NCBI GenBank assembly: GCA_030637065.1
Contig: DAOVVQ010000227.1
Coordinates: 1-6,374, forward strand
DNA from: Planctomycetota bacterium
GTDB lineage: Bacteria > Planctomycetota > Phycisphaerae > Sedimentisphaerales > Anaerohalosphaeraceae
Direction of reading: 5' to 3'
Length of the DNA stretch: 6,374 nucleotides
Below are positions 1-5,495 of the stretch, one piece after another; positions within the stretch are counted from its first letter, which is position 1, and the number at the start of each line of letters is the position of its first letter. The translations under genes were made by a program, and so were the position numbers. A model generated the notes under the pieces. The model saw only the letters and a list, made by a program, of their open reading frames with translations. It did no database searches and was not told the origin of the DNA.

Positions 1-1323
1 AGCAGAACCGGCTACATGACGGGCCGCGCACCCCAGCGATTTGCAGACCACCCTGTTGCCGACTATGGTTTCGGCGACCAGATCACCATTACCAAGTTGC
101 TTAGGGATCACGGCTACCGGACAGGCCATTTTGGTAAATGGCATATCGGCCCTGTTAGTACGCCGGGCACCTACGGGATCGACGAGATCAACACCCCTTC
201 AGGCAATCCCGGCGATGCACTTGACGGAAAAGACGGAAATCTCTTTAACAACGCCATCGCATTTATCGAAGACCATAATGATACCCATGCCGGTGTCCCT
301 TTTTATGTAAACATTTGGGGCCACTGTACACACTATGCAGTGAATCCACCGGCTGAATATGTCGCAGAGTTTGCAGACCTCGTTGTCGATCGCAATGATT
401 TCTTTACACATGTAGTAAATCCATTTACTGCTGAAATGGGCATACAAGAGCAGTTTGACAACAGCATCACACTTGATCCTGATCTTGATACTTCTATGCA
501 AAATTATGTCGCTGATGTATGGTCGATCGATCTGAACGTCGAACGCGTACTTGATACACTCGACCAACTCGGTCTGCGTGACAATACCATCGTCGTCTTT
601 TCCAGTGACCAGGGTCCGGCGCCAACTACCGGGGATGGTGAGTACAAAAAAAACATGCTTGGTTATTCCGGTATTTACAGGGGTAACAAAGGAAGCCAAT
701 ACGAAGGGAATAACCGTGTGCCGTTTATTATTCGATGGCCGGGCCACGTCGATCCGAACGTCGTCGACACTGAAAACGTGATCTCGGGCATGGATTGGCT
801 GCCTACGCTATGCAGTATTGCCGGCATTGACGATATACCGGACAGCCTCGACGGAGAAGATGTTTCCGATATCTGGCTTGGTGCGACACGCGGGCGTGTC
901 GAAACGCTATTCTGGGCAAGTGTAGGTGGCGGTGCCAACATTTCGATGAGAAAGGGCAACTGGAAATTACATCATAACGTAAATGACACCAGTCGAACTG
1001 AGTCTGAGCTGTATGACCTCTCTATCGATCCATCGGAAGATATTAATGTGATAGGTGATTTTCCCGCAGTTGCCGACGAGTTAATTGCAGATATGGAAGC
1101 GTGGTACGTCTACATACATGAACCTTGCGATGCCGATTATTCCGGAGATATCGCCGGAGGCTATGGCGTCGATCTGGCCGATTTCGCTGCTATTGTTTCT
1201 CGTTTTGATGAAACCAATTGTGGCGCGAGTGTCGATTGCCAGTGCGCGGATATTGACCAGTCGAACACCGTAGATACTCCCGACCTGCGTGATGTCATTG
1301 AAGACTGGCTGAAAGGGATATAG
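1..1323 (+). CDS. Sulfatase (formylglycine-dependent, family S1), C-terminal part, with dockerin-like C-terminus
   Basis: Partial gene, open from base 1 in frame 1. The first codons read SRTGYMTGR, the right half of the sulfatase signature CxPSRxxxxTGR, so the cysteine converted to formylglycine lies about 9 bases before the window; the signal peptide is also missing. Counting from base 1, signature 2 is GYRTGHFGKWHIG at residues 38-50. A metal-site motif SSDQGP (usually SDNGP, so Gln replaces Asn) is followed by the typical YRGNKGSQYEGNNRVP and IRWPG strings. Such enzymes hydrolyse sulfate esters using Ca2+, usually on polysaccharides outside the cytoplasm. From about residue 376 to the end are two Asp-rich loops, DADYSGDIAGG and ADIDQSNTVDTPD, each followed by a short hydrophobic helix. 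This pattern resembles the two calcium loops of dockerin domains, though the first loop carries an insertion. The gene is convergent with ispG. The family is certain; the substrate is unknown. Confidence 0.93.
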   Translation, partial: SRTGYMTGRAPQRFADHPVADYGFGDQITITKLLRDHGYRTGHFGKWHIGPVSTPGTYGIDEINTPSGNPGDALDGKDGNLFNNAIAFIEDHNDTHAGVPFYVNIWGHCTHYAVNPPAEYVAEFADLVVDRNDFFTHVVNPFTAEMGIQEQFDNSITLDPDLDTSMQNYVADVWSIDLNVERVLDTLDQLGLRDNTIVVFSSDQGPAPTTGDGEYKKNMLGYSGIYRGNKGSQYEGNNRVPFIIRWPGHVDPNVVDTENVISGMDWLPTLCSIAGIDDIPDSLDGEDVSDIWLGATRGRVETLFWASVGGGANISMRKGNWKLHHNVNDTSRTESELYDLSIDPSEDINVIGDFPAVADELIADMEAWYVYIHEPCDADYSGDIAGGYGVDLADFAAIVSRFDETNCGASVDCQCADIDQSNTVDTPDLRDVIEDWLKGI

Positions 1324-1355
1324 TCTCTTTGAAGTTACATCTGTCATGCAATTGA

Positions 1356-1380
1356 ATATCCGATGCTATAAAAAGGATAT
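1356..1380. repeat. Small inverted repeat between convergent sulfatase and ispG genes
   Basis: ATATCC (1356-1361) and GGATAT (1375-1380) are 6-base arms around a 13-base loop, in the 60-base gap between two convergent stop codons. The place suits a bidirectional terminator, but the stem is weak and AT-rich and no clear U-tract follows on the plus strand. On the minus strand a short T-run lies inside the loop, not after the stem. Function is unproven. Confidence 0.25.
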
Positions 1381-1383
1381 GCC

Positions 1384-2442
1384 TTATAACTTTTTCAACT
1401 CGTCCGCTAATGTATCGAGCAGCTTTTCTTCGGCTACGACGGCCTTCTTTCTGCCGTGTTTGTAGATGAACCCCTTGCCCTTGAGGGCGCAGATGGCCAG
1501 GTCCGCGTCCGCCGCTTCGCCGGGACCGTTTACGATACAGCCCATCACAGCAACTCGCACGGGTTTATCGATCCCCTTGAGGACCTGCTTGACCTTCTTG
1601 GCTAAGGCAACGACCTCGACCTTGCACCTGCCGCAGGTCGGACAGACGATCAATTCGGGGCTTAAGTCCCTGATCATCCCCAGCGATTTTAATATCTCGC
1701 GGCCAAGACGAACCTCCCTGACAGGGTCGCCGGCGAGGCTTACCCTTATCGTATCGCCGATCCCCTCGGCAAGAAGACATCCGATCGCCACCGACGACGG
1801 AACCTTCGCATCTTCCGGCAGACCGGCGTGCGTAAGCCCCAGATGGATCGGATAATCGAAAGCCTCGGCTATCGCCCGGTTGACCTGGATCGTCCTGAGG
1901 GTATCGGCGCTTTTCGCACTCAGGACAAGGCTCGTAAACCCCGCCCGCTCGAAGAGGCGAACATACCGGGTCATCTCCTTGACCATCAGGGAAACGCGCC
2001 TCTTCTCGGGGATACTCGGCCCCTTCAAATCGCGAATGCTCGCCTCGTTCACACCAACGCGAACGGCAATTGAGTGCGCCGCAGCACAATCGATTATCCG
2101 CAGAATGTCAGCCCGCTTCTTGATATTGCCGGGATTAAGGCGGATCTTTGCGGCACCCGCCTCGATGGCCTCTATCGCCCTGGCCGGCGAAAAGTGAATG
2201 TCGGCGATCAGCGGCACATCGACCTTCTGCACGATCCGCCCGAATGCGGCGCTATCGGCCTTTGTCGGCACCGCAAGCCGCACAAGATGACACCCAGCCG
2301 CAACCAGACGCCTGATCTGCCGGACACATCGGCCCACGTCAGTCGTAGAAACCTTGGTCATGGACTGGATGGCAATCTCAGCCCGGCTGCCAATTCCGAC
2401 CGAACCAACCCTAATCAGGGGCGTTTTTCGTCTTCTAATCAT
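1384..2442 (-). CDS. ispG: 4-hydroxy-3-methylbut-2-en-1-yl diphosphate synthase (flavodoxin/ferredoxin), IspG
   Basis: 352 residues, a normal length for the single-domain bacterial enzyme. IspG (GcpE) converts MEcPP to HMBPP, the penultimate step of the MEP isoprenoid pathway, in the cytoplasm with a [4Fe-4S] cluster and electrons from flavodoxin or ferredoxin. The N-terminal TIM barrel shows the family strings AIQSMTKVSTTD (24-35), LIADIHF (78-84), KIRLNPGN (99-106) and RVGVNEAS (128-135). The C-terminal cluster domain has CPTC (C267, C270) and MGCIVNGPGE (C302, E309), matching the E. coli ligands C270, C273, C305 and E312 with a constant offset of 3. The ATG at 2442 has a modest GAGG at 2457-2454, 11 bases upstream. 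The gene is divergent from the hydrolase gene across a 263-base control region and convergent with the sulfatase, so it is probably transcribed alone. The identification is secure. Confidence 0.98.
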   Translation of the reverse strand: MIRRRKTPLIRVGSVGIGSRAEIAIQSMTKVSTTDVGRCVRQIRRLVAAGCHLVRLAVPTKADSAAFGRIVQKVDVPLIADIHFSPARAIEAIEAGAAKIRLNPGNIKKRADILRIIDCAAAHSIAVRVGVNEASIRDLKGPSIPEKRRVSLMVKEMTRYVRLFERAGFTSLVLSAKSADTLRTIQVNRAIAEAFDYPIHLGLTHAGLPEDAKVPSSVAIGCLLAEGIGDTIRVSLAGDPVREVRLGREILKSLGMIRDLSPELIVCPTCGRCKVEVVALAKKVKQVLKGIDKPVRVAVMGCIVNGPGEAADADLAICALKGKGFIYKHGRKKAVVAEEKLLDTLADELKKL

Positions 2443-2457
2443 TTTTCAAAAAACCTC

Positions 2458-2479
2458 AAATTATGGCAAATTATGCCAT
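2458..2479. promoter_or_regulatory. Candidate operator: overlapping direct and inverted repeat upstream of ispG
   Basis: ATGGCA (2463-2468) and TGCCAT (2474-2479) form a perfect 6-base inverted repeat around AATTA. The same bases also make a direct repeat, AAATTATGGC (2458-2467) and AAATTATGCC (2468-2477). The site sits next to the ispG Shine-Dalgarno sequence and only 7 bases before the -35 box of the rightward promoter, so a bound protein could affect both divergent genes. Reading left, GGCATAAT could serve as an ispG -10 box, but no good -35 partner was found. It is a candidate only. Confidence 0.35.
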
Positions 2480-2486
2480 TTTCCCC

Positions 2487-2515
2487 TTGCACTGCGTCCG
2501 ATAATATGCTATACT
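2487..2515 (+). promoter_or_regulatory. Strong sigma70-type extended -10 promoter for the alpha/beta hydrolase transcript
   Basis: TTGCAC (2487-2492) and TATACT (2510-2515) are separated by exactly 17 bases. TG at 2507-2508 sits one base before the -10 box, giving the extended -10 form TGCTATACT. Transcription is expected to start near 2522, leaving a leader of about 180 bases before the hydrolase ATG at 2706. No other promoter of this quality was noticed between it and the gene. Confidence 0.7.
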
Positions 2516-2525
2516 CGACCGTATT

Positions 2526-2545
2526 GAATAAGAAAATTCTTATTC
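2526..2545. repeat. Palindrome at the predicted transcription start
   Basis: GAATAAGAA (2526-2534) and TTCTTATTC (2537-2545) are perfect 9-base inverted arms separated by AA. They begin about 4 bases after the predicted start of the rightward transcript. A near-perfect AT-rich dyad at this place is a typical operator position for a repressor. As RNA it could instead form a weak 5' hairpin. A further small hairpin (2560-2575, built on CATG-TGA-CATG) follows in the leader. Confidence 0.4.
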
Positions 2546-2593
2546 TCAGCCCTCTTAGCCGCATGTGACATGGCGACAGCCAAAGGGATTTGC

Positions 2594-2679
2594 GGTCATA
2601 CAAAGCGTATTTTATATCGCTATGAATGGAATTCTATCTTGTTTTGCAATCACAGGCAAATTAAAATACGCCTGCGACC
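2594..2679 (+). promoter_or_regulatory. Structured 5' leader hairpin upstream of the hydrolase gene
   Basis: A 10-base perfect stem, GCGTATTTTA (2605-2614) with TAAAATACGC (2662-2671), encloses 47 bases that include an inner TTTGC/GCAAA hairpin (2643-2647 with 2656-2660). An outer GGTC (2594-2597) can pair with GACC (2676-2679) across an asymmetric internal loop. The fold ends 15 bases before the GGAG ribosome-binding site at 2695-2698. It lies inside the transcribed leader from the promoter at 2487-2515. It does not match a riboswitch class I can recall, and a separate small RNA is also possible. Confidence 0.4.
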
Positions 2680-2705
2680 ATTAGTGTGGTTTGCGGAGCA
2701 CCAAA

Positions 2706-3644
2706 ATGGATTGGCGGTATCTTGTATTAACGTTGCTGGTTTTTGCGCTGATCCCCGGGTTAGTCAAACGATTTAGAAAGGGCGGCTGGATGTCGGCATT
2801 ATTGCCTGTTGTAGTCATTGTGTTTATCGCCTATTCCATCCTCGGATGGACGTTGTACTTCCTTCAACCGCGATTCGTTTACAGCCCCACTCGCGAAGTT
2901 TCGTACGATCCGGGCGACCTGGGCCTGGCCTTTGAAAAAATCGCCTTCAAGACGGAAGATGGATTGAAGATCTCAAGTTGGTTCGTCCCCGCCGACAATG
3001 CCCAGTTCACCGTCCTTATCTGCCACGGCAACGGAGGCAATATATCGCACCGCCTCGATACGATCAACACACTCAACGAACTCGGGCTTAACTGCTTTAT
3101 CTTCGACTACCGCGGTTACGGCTCCAGCCAGGGAAAACCCACCGAAGAGGGAACCTACCTCGATGCGCAGGCGGCATTCGACTGGCTCGGTAGCGTCAAA
3201 GGCATCCCGCCGGAGGATACGATACTCTTTGGAAGGTCGCTCGGCGGAAGCGTCGCGGCACACCTGGCCCAAACGGCAAAGCCGGCGGGACTGGTCCTCG
3301 AAAGCAGTTTCACGTCCTATGTCGACCTTGGCAGGAAATTCTACCCCTATCTGCCCGTAAGCTGGTTCGCTTCATTCAATTACAACACACTGGAGTATAT
3401 CGGCAAGGTTAGCTGTCCGATCCTTGTCATCCACAGCAGAAACGACGAGCTGATACCGTTCGAGTTCGGTCTTCGGCTCTACAACGCGGCAAATGAACCG
3501 AAGGAATTTATCGAGATTTTCGGCAGCCACAACGACGGCTTCCTCTTTTCCGGCGAGGTCTACCGGCAGGGGTGGTCCCAGTGGCTGGATTTTGTAAAAA
3601 GCTGCAAACCCGCGGCCCATGCGGCCCTGAAACGCATCTCCTGA
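2706..3644 (+). CDS. Membrane-anchored alpha/beta hydrolase, BEM46/ABHD13-like
   Basis: 312 residues from the ATG at 2706, chosen because GGAG at 2695-2698 lies 7 bases upstream; a TTG at 2691 in the same frame would add five residues and overlap that site. Two hydrophobic segments (about residues 5-20 and 31-53) should anchor the protein in the membrane. The rest is an alpha/beta hydrolase: HGNGGN at 107-112 forms the oxyanion region, GRSLGG at 176-181 holds nucleophile S178, HSRNDELIP supplies D247 and GSHNDG supplies H275, so the catalytic triad is complete. The HGNGGN, DYRGYGSSQGKP and GRSLGG strings are typical of the BEM46/ABHD13/ABHD17 group of serine hydrolases, whose members include depalmitoylases and many proteins of unknown substrate. 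The substrate here cannot be read from sequence. The small membrane protein 92 bases downstream may be co-transcribed. Confidence 0.92.
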   Translation: MDWRYLVLTLLVFALIPGLVKRFRKGGWMSALLPVVVIVFIAYSILGWTLYFLQPRFVYSPTREVSYDPGDLGLAFEKIAFKTEDGLKISSWFVPADNAQFTVLICHGNGGNISHRLDTINTLNELGLNCFIFDYRGYGSSQGKPTEEGTYLDAQAAFDWLGSVKGIPPEDTILFGRSLGGSVAAHLAQTAKPAGLVLESSFTSYVDLGRKFYPYLPVSWFASFNYNTLEYIGKVSCPILVIHSRNDELIPFEFGLRLYNAANEPKEFIEIFGSHNDGFLFSGEVYRQGWSQWLDFVKSCKPAAHAALKRIS

Positions 3645-3655
3645 ATCAGGCAGCA

Positions 3656-3679
3656 GGACAAGGCTGTCCGGAAGTTTTT
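3656..3679 (+). terminator. Weak candidate terminator/attenuator after the hydrolase gene
   Basis: GGACA (3656-3660) pairs perfectly with TGTCC (3665-3669) around the tetraloop AGGC, and TTTTT follows at 3675-3679 after a 5-base gap. An overlapping alternative hairpin, CGGAA (3669-3673) with TTCCG (3678-3682), uses the same bases and would absorb part of the T-run. The stems are short, so read-through into the next gene is likely. Confidence 0.3.
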
Positions 3680-3682
3680 CCG

Positions 3683-3724
3683 CGGTGAGGATCTGAGTGA
3701 TTTGTACGGTGAGGATCTGAGCGA
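3683..3724 (+). repeat. Two-copy 18-base direct repeat, 24-base period, before the small membrane protein gene
   Basis: CGGTGAGGATCTGAGYGA occurs at 3683-3700 and 3707-3724 with one difference (T versus C at the Y). The second copy runs directly into the AAAGGAG ribosome-binding site of the next gene. The repeat could be a tandem operator or RNA-binding site, or simply a local duplication. Confidence 0.6.
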
Positions 3725-3736
3725 AAGGAGCCGATC

Positions 3737-4051
3737 GTGAAAGATTCGATGGTCAAAATCTGTTTCGCCTTTGCAATGATACTGTGGTTTTTGTTGTTTC
3801 CGACTACGATCCTGAATTCCGAGGAGCTGATCGGGTATCTGCCTGTCGTCATTTTGGCGCTGATCCCGGTGGTTTTAGGCAAAAAGTGGCTGCGATTTTT
3901 TGCCTTGGTCTTCCTGGTATCTTCGCTGATCGTCATCTACAGGGGCTACCACAATCAAAGGATTCGGCAGTTCAAGGAGCGGTACTCTCAACAAAGCCGG
4001 CAACAGGACAGCGATGCATCGAGGAGTTATTATCCCAGACCTCCGAGATAA
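3737..4051 (+). CDS. Small three-helix membrane protein of unknown function
   Basis: 104 residues from a GTG start that is well supported by AAAGGAG at 3724-3730, 6 bases upstream. I do not recognise a family. Hydrophobic segments lie at about residues 8-26, 31-48 and 51-67, separated by very short turns (NSEE and GKKW), followed by a polar, Arg/Gln/Ser-rich tail (68-104) ending in PRPPR. The positive residues at 49-53 and after the third helix suggest a cytoplasmic tail by the positive-inside rule, though that is only inference. It lies 92 bases after the hydrolase in the same direction, with at most a weak terminator between them, so the two may form an operon acting at the membrane. A large palindrome follows 63 bases after the stop. 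Confidence 0.72.
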   Translation: MKDSMVKICFAFAMILWFLLFPTTILNSEELIGYLPVVILALIPVVLGKKWLRFFALVFLVSSLIVIYRGYHNQRIRQFKERYSQQSRQQDSDASRSYYPRPPR

Positions 4052-4114
4052 CAGCACTCCTGATCATCGAAGGCGCATGTATCCAAAGGCAGGCGATCCG
4101 CCGCTACGCGCTAT

Positions 4115-4221
4115 CCGCAGCAAGGGTGGCAGCGTGTTTGGCGAAGCCAAACCGATGGTGGGTGCCATAGTGTATACGACCATCGGTTTGCTGCGCAAAC
4201 GCGCTGCCACCCATGCTGAGG
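4115..4221. repeat. Nested palindrome able to form a four-way cloverleaf/cruciform
   Basis: Core arms 4124-4159 and 4179-4212 are inverted copies differing by two substitutions and two single-base indels, around a 19-base loop (4160-4178). Flanks 4115-4123 and 4213-4221 pair with two mismatches. Each arm also contains its own palindrome: GTTTGGC-GAA-GCCAAAC (4136-4152) and GTTTGC-TGC-GCAAAC (4186-4200). The element can therefore fold as a hairpin of about 34 pairs. Alternatively it forms a cloverleaf: outer stem GGGTGGCAGCG/CGCTGCCACCC plus a G-U pair, left hairpin, central CGATGGT/ACCATCG stem and right hairpin, with no unpaired base at the junction. It lies between the converging membrane-protein and lexA genes. 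Possible roles are a REP/MITE-like mobile repeat, a bidirectional terminator or a structured RNA. A T7 run at 4234-4240 is too far from the stem for a classical terminator. The structure is certain, its role is not. Confidence 0.85.
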
Positions 4222-4283
4222 GACTGGCTCGCATTTTTTTAACGGGACTGGCATTATACCTCCCCTGAGCAGCCAATGCTCCG

Positions 4284-5069
4284 TTATAGTCTTCGCAGCA
4301 GTCCCAGGACTACGGCTTCGATTCGGCAGTGTTTTGTGTATATTGGTTCGTAGGCCTGGTTTGCGGCCTGTAGTTTTATGCAGTCCGGTTGTTTGTAGAA
4401 TCTTTTTAGTGTGGCGTTTTCGTCTTCTACGATCGCGACGACGAGCTGGCCGTTTTCGGCTGAGGCGGTTTTCTGGCATATTACGAAATCGCCGGTGAAG
4501 ATCCCTTCGTCGATCATGCTGTCGCCTGCCACCTCGAGTGCGAAGAGGTCGTCGGGTCTTCCGAACATGGTTCCTAATGACAGGTCCTGGCGATTTTCGA
4601 TAGCCTGGATCGGTTGACCGGCGGCGACTCTTCCGACGAGCGGAACGGCTGGCGGGTTCATCGCGGCAGCTATCGGGCCAGCCGCAACTGCCGGGTCCCC
4701 AGCCGGCGGCGGATTTGTCGCGGCGGCAGATGCTGTAGCTATCGGGTCTGCGGCACCGGGCTGAGCATTAGCGGCTATCGGGTCTGCGGCGTCCAATTGG
4801 ACCTGAGCGGTTATCTGCCGGTCGAGGTCAAGCAGCCGATTGGCTCTGGGCGTTAACTTCAAAGAGCGTGCCTTGCCCTGCGATTTTTTGACGAGTCCTT
4901 TTTTTCGCAGGGCGCCGATGTGCTCGAATGCGGTTGGTCGGCTTACGCTTAGCTCTTCGGCCAGTTCGCCAATTGTCGCCGAACAGCATTGTCTCGCCTC
5001 GAAGCGAGCGATTTGCCGCAGGACGTCTAACTGCCTCGGCGTGATCTGTCTGATCTCTTGTCTGGGCAC
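4284..5069 (-). CDS. lexA: LexA-type SOS repressor with an expanded Ala/Pro linker
   Basis: 261 residues from the GTG at 5069, preferred because GAGGAG (5085-5080) lies 10 bases upstream; an in-frame TTG at 5087 would add six residues. LexA represses DNA-damage genes and is inactivated by RecA-stimulated self-cleavage, followed by S24 peptidase-type Ser/Lys catalysis. In the 267-residue TTG numbering, a winged helix-turn-helix spans about 15-80 (ITPRQLDVLRQIA, then ELAEELSVSRPTAFEHIGAL). The cleavage region PLVGRVAAGQP matches E. coli closely, with the scissile A156-G157. Catalytic S190 is in GDSMIDEG and K228 in ATLKRF. The spacing between these residues is nearly that of E. coli LexA (34 and 38 residues against 35 and 37). 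The unusual part is the linker, about residues 93-148, which is Ala/Pro-rich with repeated AADPIA; usual LexA proteins are about 200-220 residues. A GAGCA/TGCTC hairpin (4267-4281) follows the stop codon without a U-tract. Confidence 0.95.
   Translation of the reverse strand: MPRQEIRQITPRQLDVLRQIARFEARQCCSATIGELAEELSVSRPTAFEHIGALRKKGLVKKSQGKARSLKLTPRANRLLDLDRQITAQVQLDAADPIAANAQPGAADPIATASAAATNPPPAGDPAVAAGPIAAAMNPPAVPLVGRVAAGQPIQAIENRQDLSLGTMFGRPDDLFALEVAGDSMIDEGIFTGDFVICQKTASAENGQLVVAIVEDENATLKRFYKQPDCIKLQAANQAYEPIYTKHCRIEAVVLGLLRRL
4669..4790. repeat. 36-bp minisatellite-like repeat inside the lexA linker
   Basis: GCTATCGGGTCTGCGGC is present identically at 4738-4754 and 4774-4790, a 36-base period, and its first nine bases recur at 4669-4677. 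Read on the minus strand these encode the AADPIA units of the LexA linker at 12-residue spacing. A multiple of three preserves the frame, so copy number could change without breaking the repressor. This indicates linker growth by slippage or unequal exchange. Confidence 0.75.
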
Positions 5070-5334
5070 TTGATATTCTCTCCTCAATTGCCTCGTTTTT
5101 GACCAACTGGCGGACCTGGATATTTGCCTGGGCCTGTAGTTGGCTGATGAGTTCCGGGTTAACGGTCGCTCCGATTATATCCGCGATGGTTTCGAGGATC
5201 TTGCGGAGTGGATTTGGTCTTTGCTGGAGGGCTGATGTTCTGCCGGGCGGCCATGATGAGACGAAGTCGCCTCCGGGCCCGAATTTGCATAGTGGCTGAG
5301 TGTTATTGTTACCGCTGAATCTGTTCTTGTCCAT
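4828..5334 (-). CDS. Hypothetical small protein upstream of lexA, overlapping its 5' half
   Basis: A 168-residue frame from the ATG at 5334, with only a weak AGG about 6 bases upstream. I do not recognise it. The first 85 or so residues look coding: about two thirds of third positions in 5334-5101 are G or C, and a helical stretch RKILETIADIIGATVNPE leads into a Gln/Ala/Val-rich segment predicted as amphipathic helix. After about residue 83 the frame overlaps lexA for about 240 bases and becomes Arg/Lys-rich and featureless, as expected for an out-of-frame reading. lexA lies in the +1 frame relative to it. The real gene may be a short upstream cistron whose stop was lost by a recent indel, or a genuine overlap. 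If real, it and lexA would share one transcript, and a DNA-damage link would be guilt by association only. The same frame stays open upstream to 6348, which I attribute to base skew. Confidence 0.35.
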   Translation of the reverse strand: MDKNRFSGNNNTQPLCKFGPGGDFVSSWPPGRTSALQQRPNPLRKILETIADIIGATVNPELISQLQAQANIQVRQLVKNEAIEERISSAQTRDQTDHAEAVRRPAANRSLRGETMLFGDNWRTGRRAKRKPTNRIRAHRRPAKKRTRQKIAGQGTLFEVNAQSQSAA

Positions 5335-5350
5335 TTTTCGCCTGGTTTCC

Positions 5351-5407
5351 GCTTTTCCTGCCGTTTTTTGCTTTTCCTGCCGTCTTCTGTTTTTCCTGCC
5401 ACTTTTT
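5351..5407. repeat. Three-copy 19-bp tandem repeat upstream of the minus-strand genes
   Basis: Copies at 5351-5369, 5370-5388 and 5389-5407 share a TTTTCCTGCC core; the first reads GCTTTTCCTGCCGTTTTTT. Degenerate CCTG/CTGCC continuations flank both ends. On the minus strand each copy supplies GGCAGGAAAA, a Shine-Dalgarno-like string, just before the ATG at 5334. It lies in the probable leader of the lexA-containing transcript. It could be a protein-binding array or a slippage product. Confidence 0.7.
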
Positions 5408-5495
5408 TCCCTGCTGCCGCCTTGTCTTGAGTATGTCTCGGGCTGACCTAACCTGTATCGGCCAAATGGCCCGAAAACCCCTAACAAAAACCGAA

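Noticed and set aside
2570..2776. Plus-strand 68-codon frame in the hydrolase leader (possible leader peptide)
   Set aside because: There is no Shine-Dalgarno sequence, it overlaps the hydrolase start for more than 60 bases in another phase, and its composition is not coding-like. The RNA stems explain the region better.
2973..3620. Several minus-strand and alternative plus-strand frames within the hydrolase gene
   Set aside because: They are out-of-phase readings of a gene with a complete catalytic triad and have no support of their own.
4220..4252. Direct repeat GGGACTGGC at 4220-4228 and 4244-4252 as a target-site duplication of the palindrome
   Set aside because: Both copies lie on the right side of the element and no matching copy is found to its left, so they do not flank an insertion.
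4111..4254. Minus-strand 47-residue frame with GGGGAGG 4 bases before its ATG
   Set aside because: The ribosome-binding site is attractive, but the frame reads straight through the cloverleaf palindrome and its Trp/Cys/Pro-rich sequence looks like translated repeat DNA.
5095..5101. Possible -1 slippery site CAAAAAC joining the upstream frame to lexA
   Set aside because: The heptamer does not follow X-XXY-YYZ in the needed phase. A -1 shift meets TGA almost at once, and lexA is in the +1 frame with its own start and a complete N-terminal domain.
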